Shown here one piece after another: positions 23,293 through 31,740 of a stretch of DNA of 64,000 bases (the stretch's first letter is position 1; the number at the start of each line of letters is the position of its first letter). Origin of the DNA: Streptomyces sp. NBC_00249. Lineage in GTDB: Bacteria; Actinomycetota; Actinomycetes; Streptomycetales; Streptomycetaceae. The position numbers and the translations under genes were made by a program. The stretch covers positions 372,001 through 436,000 of the forward strand of contig NZ_JAPEMV010000004.1 of NCBI RefSeq assembly GCF_026342355.1. Direction: 5' to 3'. Below the pieces are notes generated by a model. It searched no databases. It had not been told where the DNA came from and saw nothing but the letters and a program-made list of their open reading frames with translations.

Positions 23293-24450
23293 ATGTCCTT
23301 CAAGAACATCTTCGACAACGGCGGGGACGAGGCCGGCTCCGCCGACCAGTCCGCCCAGAAGCTCAACCAGGACACTCCGGGAGCCGGCGACGTCTCGGAG
23401 GCCGTGCGCAAGCTGGAGAGCGAGCGCGACCCGTGGCTCGTACGCCAGACCGCGCACGGGGCCTTCGACGTCATGGGCTTCCTGGGCCCGCTCTTCCACA
23501 ACGCCCAGGGCATGGCCGCCGCACAGCGCCAGGTCTCCGAGGACCCGGGCTCGGCGTCCACCATGGCCTCGTCGACCACGAAGGCCTTCGGACCGCCGAC
23601 GGTGAGCATCGGCGACGAGGACATGCCCAAGCTCGAAGACCTGTCGAAGCTCCTGGCCAACAAGAGGAGCTACACCCTCATCGCGACGGGTCTGGGCACC
23701 TCCGAGGGCCTGGCGGTCGACCCCGCGCTCGACACGGCGTACGTCGGCGACCGGGGCGGCCTGAAGCTGACCGCGGTGAAGATCTCCACCGGCGCCACGC
23801 GCGTGGCCGCGAGCGCCCTGGGCGACATCGGCGACGTGGCAGTGGACCGCCAGGGCAGGGCCTGGACCACCGACTGGTCCGGCAACCGCCTGCTCGCGGT
23901 GGACCTGTCCACCGGCTCCTCCCGCAAGCTCGCCGACATCACGGGCCCGTACGGCGTGGCCCTGGACGGTGTGGGGAAGGCGTACGTGGCCACCTGGAAC
24001 GACGGCCACCTGATCGCGGTCGACCTGGCGGGCGGGCAGAAGACCACGATCTCCACCGCTCTGGGCTCGGGCCTCGGCGGCGTGGCACTCGACGGGAAGG
24101 GCAAGGCGTACGTCGGCCAGAAGGACGGCAGCGGCAAGCTCTACGAGGTCGACCTCGGCAACGGCACCCACCGCGTCGTGACCACCCTCGCCGGCGCGAC
24201 CACCATCCGCGTGGAACTCGACGGCGCGGGCCGGGCCTACACCATCGACCACGCGGGCGGCCGGCTCTACGAGATCACCCTCGCCGACGGCGCCCAGCGC
24301 GTGGTGGCCTCCGGCCTGGGGGCCTGCGAGGGGCTCGCGCTGGACACCGTCAACGGCTGGATCTACGTCAGCAACCGTGAAGGCCAGCTGTGGCAGATCG
24401 ACCAGCGCGCCGTCCAGGCCCTGGGCGGCGTCGGCAAGGTCGTGCCGTAG
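23293..24450 (+). CDS. NHL/SMP-30-like beta-propeller protein
   Basis: 385 residues, start ATG 23293, ribosome site AGGAG. After a variable helical N-terminus (1-125) come about six blades of 40-42 residues, each with a pattern of G-(V/L)-A-(V/L)-D-xx-G-xx-Y-V-(A/G)-D/T: GLGTSEGLAVDPALDTAYVG, GDVAVDRQGRAWTTDW, GVALDGVGKAYVATWNDG, GVALDGKGKAYVGQKDGSG, IRVELDGAGRAYTIDHAGG and GLALDTVNGWIYVSNREG. No catalytic motif of lactonases is evident, so a binding role is likely. No signal peptide. Directly downstream of the pore-former-like gene and probably co-transcribed with it. Confidence 0.8.
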   Translation: MSFKNIFDNGGDEAGSADQSAQKLNQDTPGAGDVSEAVRKLESERDPWLVRQTAHGAFDVMGFLGPLFHNAQGMAAAQRQVSEDPGSASTMASSTTKAFGPPTVSIGDEDMPKLEDLSKLLANKRSYTLIATGLGTSEGLAVDPALDTAYVGDRGGLKLTAVKISTGATRVAASALGDIGDVAVDRQGRAWTTDWSGNRLLAVDLSTGSSRKLADITGPYGVALDGVGKAYVATWNDGHLIAVDLAGGQKTTISTALGSGLGGVALDGKGKAYVGQKDGSGKLYEVDLGNGTHRVVTTLAGATTIRVELDGAGRAYTIDHAGGRLYEITLADGAQRVVASGLGACEGLALDTVNGWIYVSNREGQLWQIDQRAVQALGGVGKVVP

Positions 24451-24478
24451 GGCCTTCCGGCATACGCGGTACGGCAGG

Positions 24479-24502
24479 GACCCGGCCGGCGGCGGCCGGG
24501 TC
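24479..24502. terminator. bidirectional terminator hairpin
   Basis: GACCCGGCC (24479-24487), 6-nt loop, GGCCGGGTC (24494-24502): perfect 9-bp stem between the convergent propeller gene and the next minus-strand gene. Confidence 0.6.
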
Positions 24503-24516
24503 CGGGGTCCCGGGTC

Positions 24517-25281
24517 CTACGGCAGCAGCGGGCGTACCGCCGCCCAGGCGTCGACGGCCTCCGCCAGGGGGTCGTCGGCCGCCAGGTACGGGCGCAGCTG
24601 GGTCATCCAGTGGGTCAGGCTCTTGACGCGGCGCAGGTGCCGGATGCGCGGGGTCGGCAGCTCCCGCCAGGAGGGTCCCTGCGCGGCGGCCTCGTCCGGG
24701 GTCAGGTCGATCAGCCCGAGCAGTTCGGCGCACAGGCCCGCCGGGTCCTCGGTGCTCTCCTGGCCGAGGAAGCGGATCAAGTAGCAGCGTACGTAGGCCA
24801 CGTCGGCCCACCAGTGCAGTTCGGGGATGCCCTCCTCCTCGGCCAGGCGCCGGATCGCGGCCAGTGTCACCCGGCCCCAGCGCACCCGGACCTCGCGGGG
24901 CAGGCCTTCGTCCTGCATCCGCGTCCCGGCGAGGGCCCGCAGGGTCTGCGGCAGGGGCTCGTCGCCGAGCGGCGGCTCCGTGGCCAGCCAGGCCTCCAGT
25001 TCCTCCAGGGCGTGCCCCTCGGGCGGTACGGACGTCAGGACCTGGCCCCGGGTGAGGAGCGCGACCATGGCGCCCGTGAGGCGGACCTTCGCCACGTGAC
25101 CGGCGTCGAAGAAGCCGACGGTCCGCCCGTAGCGCTCGATGCCGCGCAGGCCGAGCCGGGATTCCCCCACGGCGTAGACCTGTCCGGCGCGGGCGATGCC
25201 GCCCAGGCAGCGCACGACGCACACCCCGCCCGTGACGTCGGCCTCCTCGACGGAGTACACCTGCAGCTCGGTGATGGGCAC
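24517..25281 (-). CDS. hypothetical protein with EF-Tu domain-2-like N-terminal barrel
   Basis: 254 residues from GTG 25281. The opening MPITELQVYSVEEADVTGGV, CVVRCLGGIARAGQVYAVGE and SRLGLRGIERYGRTVGFFDAGHVAKVRLTG resembles the translation-factor domain-2 barrel (V-x-G-x-V-x-x-G-x-x, then a glycine-rich turn). The rest is helical, Glu/Leu-rich, and shows PRIRHLRRVKSLTHWMTQLRPYL. I do not recognise the family. Cytosolic. Near-convergent with the propeller gene through a terminator. Confidence 0.5.
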   Translation of the reverse strand: MPITELQVYSVEEADVTGGVCVVRCLGGIARAGQVYAVGESRLGLRGIERYGRTVGFFDAGHVAKVRLTGAMVALLTRGQVLTSVPPEGHALEELEAWLATEPPLGDEPLPQTLRALAGTRMQDEGLPREVRVRWGRVTLAAIRRLAEEEGIPELHWWADVAYVRCYLIRFLGQESTEDPAGLCAELLGLIDLTPDEAAAQGPSWRELPTPRIRHLRRVKSLTHWMTQLRPYLAADDPLAEAVDAWAAVRPLLP

Positions 25282-25315
25282 CCGGCCCCCCTTCCCCGGG
25301 CGGGAGGTTACCGCC

Positions 25316-26254
25316 TCAGGCGCCGGCGGGCCGCTCCAGGACGAGACGGATCTCGGTGACCTCGTAGCCGGCCCGGTCGAAGGCGGCGGCCATGGGGACG
25401 TTGACGGTGTCGGTGGTGGCGGTGATCCGGTCGGCGCCCGCGGCCGCGTGGAAGCGGGTGATCTCGGCGAGCACCTCGTCGATCAGTCCCTTGCCGCGCT
25501 GCTCGGGGACGACGCCGAGGTAGCCGACGTTGCGGTGGTAGGGGGTGGCGGAGGGGATGGCCATGCCGGCGAGGGTGCCGTCGGGGAGGTGGGCCAGGCG
25601 CCACCAGGAGCGCTCGCCCGGGCAGTCGAGGTAGTAGGCGAAGTCGTCCTTGGCGAACTCCTCCTCGGTCGTCACGGCCAGTTCCTGCTGGGTGTTGAGG
25701 TCGAGGCTGCCCCGGGAGAGCCGGGCGAAGCCGTCGAGGAACTCCTCGTCGGTGCCCTCGCGGAAGACGAGGCGCCCGGTGGGCTCAGCGGTCCCGGCGG
25801 CGGGGGTCCACTCGTAGCGCAGGCGCTCGATCTCCTGGGTCAGACCGGCCCGGTACGCGGCTTCCTGCCGCCATGCCACGGCCGCGACCAGCTCCGCGTC
25901 GGCGCGCCAGTCGCGGGGCAGGGACAGGTTGTAGACCGGGGCCTTGCCGAAGGCGGCGTGCCCGGCGGCCAGCAGGCCGGCGGCGAGCGCGGCCGGGTCG
26001 GCGACGTCCGCACGGACGTGGAGGCAGTCGAGGGCGACGGGCCGCTCGCTGTCGGCGCGGCCCCACCACAGGGCGCGGGCGAGGAGGCGGCCGTCCTCGT
26101 CCTCGGCGAACCAGATCCACTCGGGCCGGATCTGGTTCGCGGCGAGTTCCTCGCGGACCCGGTCGGGGGTCAGGGCGGCGACGGGGCCGTCGGCCGGGTA
26201 GGCGAGGGCGCGGTCGAGGTCGGCGGGGTCTGCGGTGGCAGCACGGTAGATCAT
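25316..26254 (-). CDS. GNAT-family acetyltransferase
   Basis: 312 residues from ATG 26254; the upstream extension to 26323 is not family-like. Two domains: an N-terminal GNAT-like half (TPDRVREELAANQIRPEWIWFAEDEDGRLLARALWWG) and a C-terminal catalytic half with the acetyl-CoA pyrophosphate loop YLGVVPEQRGKGLIDEVLAEI (motif V-x-P-x-x-R-G-x-G) and GADRITATTDTVNVPMAAAFDRAGY. Substrate unknown. Stands 61 bp downstream of the terminator of bkd operon 1 with the same orientation. Confidence 0.85.
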   Translation of the reverse strand: MIYRAATADPADLDRALAYPADGPVAALTPDRVREELAANQIRPEWIWFAEDEDGRLLARALWWGRADSERPVALDCLHVRADVADPAALAAGLLAAGHAAFGKAPVYNLSLPRDWRADAELVAAVAWRQEAAYRAGLTQEIERLRYEWTPAAGTAEPTGRLVFREGTDEEFLDGFARLSRGSLDLNTQQELAVTTEEEFAKDDFAYYLDCPGERSWWRLAHLPDGTLAGMAIPSATPYHRNVGYLGVVPEQRGKGLIDEVLAEITRFHAAAGADRITATTDTVNVPMAAAFDRAGYEVTEIRLVLERPAGA

Positions 26255-26328
26255 CCGGCGATGATCACACGGCGTGACATTTCCAGCCATGGATTTCGGC
26301 CGCCGAGCGGTACGAGCCCGCACGCCAC

Positions 26329-26368
26329 GGGGGCCGGTCCCGCACCGGTGTGCGCGGGAACGGCCCCC
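26329..26368 (-). terminator. terminator of bkd operon 1
   Basis: GGGGGCCG (26329-26336) pairs with CGGCCCCC (26361-26368), extended by near-perfect pairing inwards (GTCCCGC with GCGGGAA). It lies 20 nt after the E2 stop at 26388. Confidence 0.5.
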
Positions 26369-26387
26369 AGGGGCGTACGGCGGACCG

Positions 26388-27866
26388 CTACGACCAGGTG
26401 ATCAGCCGGCGCGGGTGCTCCAGGACGGCCGCGATGTCCGCCAGGAAGCGGGAACCGAGCTCGCCGTCGATGAGGCGGTGGTCGAACGACAGCGCCAGGG
26501 TGGTGACCTGGCGGGCCTTGACCTTGCCCTTGTGGACCCACGGCTGGAGCTTGATCGCGCCGACCGCGAGGATCGCGGACTCGCCGGGGTTCAGGATGGG
26601 CGTACCGGTGTCGACGCCGAAGACGCCGACGTTGGTGATGGTGATGGTGCCGTTCTGCATGTCGGCCGGGGAGGTCTTGCCGTCGCGGGCCGTGGCGACC
26701 AGCTCGGACAGGGCCGTGGACAGCTCGCCGAGGGTCTTGGCGTGCGCGTCCTTGATGTTCGGCACGATCAGCCCGCGCGGGGTGGCGGCCGCGATGCCCA
26801 GGTTGACGTAGTGCTTGAGCACGATCTCCTGGGCCGCCTCGTCCCAGGACGCGTTGACGTCCGGGTTGCGGCGGATCGCGACGAGGACGGCCTTCGCGAT
26901 CAGCAGGAGCGGGTTGATCCGGAGCCCCGCGAGGTCCGGGTCGTCCTTGAGTTCCTGGACCAGCTTCATCGTCCGGGTCACGTCGAGAGTGATGAACTCG
27001 GTGACGTGCGGCGCGGTGAAGGCGGAGCCGACCATCGCCTGGGCGGTGACCTTGCGGACGCCCTTGACCGGGATACGGGTCTCGCGCGCCGAGGCCGCTG
27101 CGGCCTGCGGGGCGGCCGCCACGGGTGCGGGAGCCTCCACCGGAGCCACCGGAGCCACCGGGGCCGGCGCCGGCGCCGGGACGATCGCGGCCGCCGCGGC
27201 GGCGTGCACGTCCTCCCGGGTCACGACCCCGCCGTCACCGGTGGGTACCACCACGGCCAGGTCGATGCCCAGGTCCTTGGCGAGCTTGCGCACCGGCGGC
27301 TTCGCCAGCGGACGCTCACCGCCCGGCTGCGCCGGTACCACGACGGGCGCGGGAGCGGCCGGAGCCGCCGGGGCGGCCGTGCCGTTCTGCGCGGCCACGG
27401 CGGGGGCCGGGGCCGTGCCGTTCTGCGCGGGGGCGCCCTCGGCCGCCTTGCGGGGGCGGCGCTTGGTGGAGGCCGTGGAGACCCCGTAACCCACCAGCAC
27501 GGGCTGCCGGGCGGCCGGAGCCTCCTCGGCGGCGGGAGCGGCGGGAGCGGCCTCGGCGACGGGCGCGGCCGGAGCAGCCGCCTCGGCGGCCTCCGAGCCG
27601 GCCGGGGCCGCGTCGGAACCGCCCGGGCCGGTCTGCACCGAGATGATGACCTGGCCGACGTCGACCGTCACGCCCTCCTCGAAGAGCAGCGCGTGCACCA
27701 CTCCGTCGAAGGGGATCGGCAGCTCGACGGCCGCCTTCGCCGTCTCCACCTCGCAGACGACCTGACCGTCGGTGACCGTGTCACCCGGCTGGACGTACCA
27801 CTTGAGGATCTCGGCCTCGGTGAGGCCCTCGCCCACGTCGGGCATCTTGAATTCGCGGATCGTCAT
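26388..27866 (-). CDS. bkdC: branched-chain alpha-keto acid dehydrogenase E2 (operon 1)
   Basis: 492 residues. The N-terminal lipoyl domain ends in EVETAKAAVELP, with the lipoyl Lys44 in the ETAK motif. An Ala/Pro/Glu-rich linker leads to the E1-binding peripheral subunit domain (PPVRKLAKDLGIDLAVVVPTGDGGVVTREDV), and the catalytic domain contains SFDHRLIDGELGSRFLADI with the active-site His and Asp of HxxxDG. It transfers branched acyl groups from E1 to CoA, giving isobutyryl-, isovaleryl- and 2-methylbutyryl-CoA for branched fatty acids and polyketides. It is the last gene of the E1alpha-E1beta-E2 operon, 13 nt after E1beta. A pyruvate-type complex cannot be excluded by sequence alone. Confidence 0.85.
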   Translation of the reverse strand: MTIREFKMPDVGEGLTEAEILKWYVQPGDTVTDGQVVCEVETAKAAVELPIPFDGVVHALLFEEGVTVDVGQVIISVQTGPGGSDAAPAGSEAAEAAAPAAPVAEAAPAAPAAEEAPAARQPVLVGYGVSTASTKRRPRKAAEGAPAQNGTAPAPAVAAQNGTAAPAAPAAPAPVVVPAQPGGERPLAKPPVRKLAKDLGIDLAVVVPTGDGGVVTREDVHAAAAAAIVPAPAPAPVAPVAPVEAPAPVAAAPQAAAASARETRIPVKGVRKVTAQAMVGSAFTAPHVTEFITLDVTRTMKLVQELKDDPDLAGLRINPLLLIAKAVLVAIRRNPDVNASWDEAAQEIVLKHYVNLGIAAATPRGLIVPNIKDAHAKTLGELSTALSELVATARDGKTSPADMQNGTITITNVGVFGVDTGTPILNPGESAILAVGAIKLQPWVHKGKVKARQVTTLALSFDHRLIDGELGSRFLADIAAVLEHPRRLITWS

Positions 27867-27879
27867 GACGCGGTTCTCC

Positions 27880-28860
27880 TCAGTACGCCAGCGAGCGGTC
27901 GACGGCGTCGAGCACCCTGTCCAGGCCGGGCAGGTACTCGTCCTCCAGGCGGGCCGGCGGGTACGGGGCGTGGAAGCCGCCGACGCGCAGCACCGGGGCC
28001 TCCAGGTGGTAGAAGCACCGCTCCGTGATGCGGGCGGCGATCTCCGCGCCCATGCCGAGGAACACCGGGGCCTCGTGGACGACCACGAGCCGGCGGGTCC
28101 GCTCCACCGACGCCTGGAGCCCGTCGAAGTCGACCGGGGACATCGAGCGCAGGTCGACGACCTCCACCGACTTGCCCTCCTCGGCCGCCGCGGCCGCCGC
28201 CTCCAGGCACACCTTCACCATCGGGCCGTACGCGGCCAGGGTGAGGTCGGTGCCGGAACGCGCGACGCGCGCCTTGTGCAGCTCGCCGGGGATGGCCTCG
28301 ACGTCGACCTCGCCCTTGTCCCAGTAGCGCCGCTTCGGCTCGAAGAAGATCACCGGGTCGTCGCTGAGGATGGCCTGCTGGAGCATCCAGTACGCGTCGG
28401 AGGCGTTGGACGGCGAGACCACCTTGAGGCCCGGGACGTGCGCGAAGAGCGCCTCGGGGGACTCGCTGTGGTGCTCGACGGCGCCGATGCCGCCGGCGTA
28501 GGGGATGCGGACGACGACCGGCAGCTTGATCTTGCCGAGCGCGCGGGCGTGCATCTTCGCGAGCTGGGTGACGATCTGGTCGTAGGCCGGGAAGACGAAC
28601 CCGTCGAACTGGATCTCCACGACCGGCCGGTAGCCGCGCAGGGCCAGGCCGATGGCGGTGCCGACGATGCCCGACTCGGCGAGCGGGGTGTCGATGACCC
28701 GCTCCTCGCCGAAGTCCTTCTGCAGGCCGTCGGTGATGCGGAAGACACCGCCCAGCTTGCCGACGTCCTCACCCATGATGAGGACCTTGGGGTCGTTCTC
28801 CATCGCCTTGCGCAGCGACTCATTGAGCGCCTTCGCGATAGACATCTTTTCGACGGCCAT
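27880..28860 (-). CDS. bkdB: branched-chain alpha-keto acid dehydrogenase E1 beta (operon 1)
   Basis: 326 residues, ATG 28860 overlapping the E1alpha stop by one base (TGATG). Conserved blocks include GEDVGKLGGVFRITDGLQKDFGEERVIDTPLAESGIVGTAIG, GAVEHHSESPEALFAHVPGLKVVSPSN and HEAPVFLGMGAEIAARI: the Glu and His residues in the first two form the beta-subunit part of the TPP site. It assembles with E1alpha as an alpha2beta2 heterotetramer. In bkd-type E1 the pocket is shaped for branched substrates, but the identity as BCKDH rather than PDH comes mainly from operon type and pairing with bkdC-like E2. Confidence 0.9.
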   Translation of the reverse strand: MAVEKMSIAKALNESLRKAMENDPKVLIMGEDVGKLGGVFRITDGLQKDFGEERVIDTPLAESGIVGTAIGLALRGYRPVVEIQFDGFVFPAYDQIVTQLAKMHARALGKIKLPVVVRIPYAGGIGAVEHHSESPEALFAHVPGLKVVSPSNASDAYWMLQQAILSDDPVIFFEPKRRYWDKGEVDVEAIPGELHKARVARSGTDLTLAAYGPMVKVCLEAAAAAAEEGKSVEVVDLRSMSPVDFDGLQASVERTRRLVVVHEAPVFLGMGAEIAARITERCFYHLEAPVLRVGGFHAPYPPARLEDEYLPGLDRVLDAVDRSLAY

Positions 28861-30068
28861 CAGTGACCCTCCTCGAAGGACGCGAGGTAGGCGGCGAACT
28901 GGGCGCGCTCCTCGTCGACGAGCGCGTGCCCGTCCGCGTAGACGTTCTCGAAGATCGCCATGGTGTCGGGGTCGGGCATGGAGCGGACGACCTCGCGGAC
29001 CCGCTTGCCGAGGGTCTCGCTCTCGGCCTCCAGCTCCTCGAAGAAGGCGTCGTCGGCGCCGCCGGTGGCCAGCAGGTGGGCCTTCAGGCGCAGGATCGGG
29101 TCCTTCGCCTCCCAGGCCGCCGTCTCCTCGTCCCGCCGGTACTTCGTCGGGTCGTCGGAGGTGGTGTGCGCGCCCATGCGGTACGTGAACGCCTCGACCA
29201 GGGTCGGGCCCTCTCCCCGGCGGGCCCGGTCCAGCGCCCAGCGGGTGACCGCGAGGCAGGCCAGGACGTCGTTGCCGTCGACGCGGACGCCCGGGAAGCC
29301 GAAGCCCTGCGCGCGCTGGTAGAGCGGCACGCGCATCTGGCGCTCGGTGGGCTCCGAGATGGCCCACTGGTTGTTCTGGCAGAAGAACACCACGGGCGAG
29401 TTGTAGACGGCCGAGAAGGTGAAGGCCTCGGCCACGTCGCCCTGGCTGGACGCGCCGTCGCCGAAGTAGGCGATGACGGCCGAGTCGGCGCCGTCCTTGG
29501 CCACACCCATCGCGTAACCGGTCGCGTGCAGGGTCTGCGAGCCGATGACGATCGTGTACAGGTGGAAGTTGTTCGTCGTCGGGTCCCAGCCGCCGTGGTT
29601 CACACCGCGGAACATGCCGAGCAGGTTCGTCGGGTCGACGCCGCGGCACCAGGCCACACCGTGCTCGCGGTAGGTCGGGAAGACGTAGTCGTCGTCGCGC
29701 AGGGCCCGGCCGGAACCGATCTGCGCGGCCTCCTGGCCCAGCAGCGAGGCCCACAGGCCCAGCTCGCCCTGGCGCTGGAGAGCGGTCGCCTCGCCGTCGA
29801 AGCGGCGGGTCAGGACCATGTCGCGGTAGAGCCCGCGCAGGTCCTCGGTGGTGATGTCCGCGACGAAGGGCGCGAACTCGGCGACGTCCGGGTTGTCCCC
29901 GGCCTCGACCCGTTCGCCCTCGGGCGTCAGCAGTTGTACGAGCTGAGGCTCGGCGTCGTGCGGCTGTGCGGTGGCAGCGGCGGTCTTGCGGGCGCTCGCC
30001 GCGCCTGCCGCCCGCTTGGTGCCGCTGCTGCGTCGCGGCTTGCGCGCGGCAGTGCTCTCCACGGTCAC
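28860..30068 (-). CDS. bkdA: branched-chain alpha-keto acid dehydrogenase E1 alpha (operon 1)
   Basis: 402 residues. A lysine/arginine-rich N-terminal extension of about 35 residues is followed by the E1alpha core. The TPP-binding motif GDGASSQGDVAEAF followed about 20 residues later by CQNNQWAIS (GDG-x25-NN) and the phosphorylation-loop-like stretch YRMGAHTTSDDPTKYR are present. It performs TPP-dependent decarboxylation of valine-, leucine- and isoleucine-derived keto acids. The operon has a 307-bp upstream region with a 14-bp palindrome (30265-30278) and faces away from the response regulator gene. Confidence 0.88.
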   Translation of the reverse strand: MTVESTAARKPRRSSGTKRAAGAASARKTAAATAQPHDAEPQLVQLLTPEGERVEAGDNPDVAEFAPFVADITTEDLRGLYRDMVLTRRFDGEATALQRQGELGLWASLLGQEAAQIGSGRALRDDDYVFPTYREHGVAWCRGVDPTNLLGMFRGVNHGGWDPTTNNFHLYTIVIGSQTLHATGYAMGVAKDGADSAVIAYFGDGASSQGDVAEAFTFSAVYNSPVVFFCQNNQWAISEPTERQMRVPLYQRAQGFGFPGVRVDGNDVLACLAVTRWALDRARRGEGPTLVEAFTYRMGAHTTSDDPTKYRRDEETAAWEAKDPILRLKAHLLATGGADDAFFEELEAESETLGKRVREVVRSMPDPDTMAIFENVYADGHALVDEERAQFAAYLASFEEGH

Positions 30069-30375
30069 GTGTGCTCCTCCGTCGGTCCGGCACCCGGGTT
30101 CTCCGGGGTCCAGTGCGGCTCACCTGCATCCGTACCCGCGCACGGGGTGGGTGCGCGGCCGGTACGGGACTCAGGCGTGACAGGTGCCCCGGCGAGTGCC
30201 CTGCGCAAAGCACGTTACCCAGTGCGCCGCATAACTGCGAAACCCCGTTTGACCTGCGATTTTGCTTGGATATCCAAGTAAATCCAGGGCCACGGGAACA
30301 ACCACTGGTCACAGCCTTGCAGGGGGCCGGAACAACGGCACGTTATCCCGGGTAACTCCGGCAGGGAAGGGGTGA
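30069..30375. promoter_or_regulatory. divergent regulatory gap between bkd operon 1 and the response regulator
   Basis: 307 bp without a gene. It contains the palindrome CTTGGATATCCAAG (30265-30278) inside a nearly symmetric 22-bp block TTTG-palindrome-TAAA, in the most AT-rich stretch of the gap; this is the likely binding site of a regulator controlling bkdA transcription. Close to the response-regulator start is AAGGGGTGA, its ribosome site. Confidence 0.6.
30265..30278. promoter_or_regulatory. 14-bp palindrome upstream of bkd operon 1
   Basis: CTTGGATATCCAAG is self-complementary; flanking bases continue the symmetry except for one position. Length and symmetry suit a dimeric repressor, for example an Lrp/AsnC-type (BkdR-like) protein. 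Confidence 0.5.
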
Positions 30376-31053
30376 GTGTGTGAAGATGACTTTGTGCGCG
30401 AAGACGGAAAAATCAAGGTATTCCTCCTGGACGACCACGAAGTGGTACGTCGGGGCGTTCATGAGCTCTTGTCGGTCGAAGACGACATCGAGATCGTCGG
30501 CGAGGCCGGTACGGCCGCGGACGCACTGGTGCGGATTCCGGCCACCCGCCCGGACGTCGCGGTCCTCGACGTACGGCTACCCGACGGCAGCGGTGTCGAG
30601 GTCTGCCGCGAGGTGCGCTCGCAGAACGAGGACATCAAGTGCCTGATGCTCACCTCGTTCGCCGACGACGAGGCACTGTTCGACGCGATCATGGCGGGCG
30701 CCTCGGGCTACGTCCTCAAGGCGATCCGCGGGAATGAGCTGCTCAGCGCCGTACGGGACGTCGCAGCCGGCAAGTCGCTGCTGGATCCCGTCGCGACCGC
30801 GCGGGTGCTGGAGCGGCTGCGCGACGGCAAGAACGGCAAGGGCGACGACCGGCTCTCCAACCTCACCGAGCAGGAGCGCAAGATCCTCGACCTGATCGGC
30901 GAGGGCCTGACGAACCGCGTCATCGGCGAGCGGCTGCACCTGGCCGAGAAGACCATCAAGAACTACGTCTCCAGCCTGCTGTCGAAGCTGGGCATGGAGC
31001 GCCGCTCCCAGGCCGCCGCGTACGTGGCCCGCCTGCAGGCGGAGAAGCGCTAG
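30376..31053 (+). CDS. NarL/FixJ-family response regulator
   Basis: 225 residues from GTG 30376 (ribosome site GGAAGGGG); a second GTG at 30394 would give the conventional start VREDGKIKVFLLDD. The receiver domain has acidic Asp-Asp in FLLDDHEVV, the phospho-acceptor Asp in VAVLDVRLPDG, Thr/Lys switch residues (MLTSFADDEA, LKAIRGNELL). The LuxR-type HTH (LTEQERKILDLIGEGLTNRVIGERLHLAEKTIKNYVSSLLSKLGM) is intact. No histidine kinase is adjacent, so it is an orphan regulator or uses a distant kinase. Divergent from the bkd operon, whose transcription it may affect. Confidence 0.9.
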   Translation: MCEDDFVREDGKIKVFLLDDHEVVRRGVHELLSVEDDIEIVGEAGTAADALVRIPATRPDVAVLDVRLPDGSGVEVCREVRSQNEDIKCLMLTSFADDEALFDAIMAGASGYVLKAIRGNELLSAVRDVAAGKSLLDPVATARVLERLRDGKNGKGDDRLSNLTEQERKILDLIGEGLTNRVIGERLHLAEKTIKNYVSSLLSKLGMERRSQAAAYVARLQAEKR

Positions 31054-31224
31054 TCCGCCTCCAGCCGTCGCCGACCGGGTCCGTACCGGTTCACGACCGC
31101 GCGCGTCACGCCCCGTGGCGCTCTGATTCCACGGGGCGCACGGTTTGATTCGGGACCAACGTCCTCGATCATGAGGGCGGGATCCTCTTTCCCGGCGCCC
31201 TTCCGGTGCCGGACAGTGGTCTGC

Positions 31225-31668
31225 ATGTCCCCTGAGGAACTCCACGCCATCGAACTGCTGCGCCAGGTGCCGTACGGCCGGGTCGCCACCAGCATGCGCG
31301 CGCTGCCCTTCCTCGCCCTCGCCCGCCACATCGTGGTGGACGGCAAGGTGGTCCTGAGAATGCACGCCGGTTTCGGCTATCACCAGGCCTGCAACGGCAG
31401 TGTCGTCTCCTACGGGGCGGACAACTGCAATTCCCGGGAGTCCCGGCTGTGGTCCGTGCAGTTCACCGGAACGGCGCAGATCGTCGAACCGACCACCGCG
31501 GAACTGGAGCTTTTCGGTCCGGTCCCGCATTTCGTGGACGGCGCGGTCTTCGACCCCGTCTACATGCGAATCGAACCCCAGCTCGTCACCGTGCACACCC
31601 TCGCGGGCATTGCGGACCGCCGCGAACAACACGAACAACCGGACCGTCAGTACCAGCACGTGCTCTGA
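31225..31668 (+). CDS. pyridoxamine 5'-phosphate oxidase/PPOX-like family protein
   Basis: 147 residues from ATG 31225. PPOX-type split barrel: MSPEELHAIELLRQVPYGRVATSMRALPFLALARHIVVDGKVVLRMHAG, then NGSVVSYGADNCN and LWSVQFTGTAQIVEPTTAELELFG. The FMN/F420-binding pattern of actinobacterial flavin-fold proteins is recognisable, but characteristic catalytic residues are not obvious; a storage, repair or regulatory role is as likely as oxidation. Ends at a strong palindromic terminator shared with the convergent kinase gene. Confidence 0.7.
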   Translation: MSPEELHAIELLRQVPYGRVATSMRALPFLALARHIVVDGKVVLRMHAGFGYHQACNGSVVSYGADNCNSRESRLWSVQFTGTAQIVEPTTAELELFGPVPHFVDGAVFDPVYMRIEPQLVTVHTLAGIADRREQHEQPDRQYQHVL

Positions 31669-31680
31669 GCAGTACCTGAC

Positions 31681-31728
31681 TACGCGGAAGGGCCCGGCGG
31701 AATGCATTCCGCCGGGCCCTTCCGCGTA
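31681..31728. terminator. 48-bp perfect palindromic terminator
   Basis: Positions 31681-31704 are exactly reverse-complementary to 31705-31728 (arms of 24 bp meeting at AATG|CATT, no unpaired loop by sequence). The left arm starts TACGCGGAAGGGCCCGGCGG. It lies between the stops of the convergent genes at 31668 and 31741 and would terminate both. Confidence 0.85.
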
Positions 31729-31740
31729 CGTCGGTGCCGC

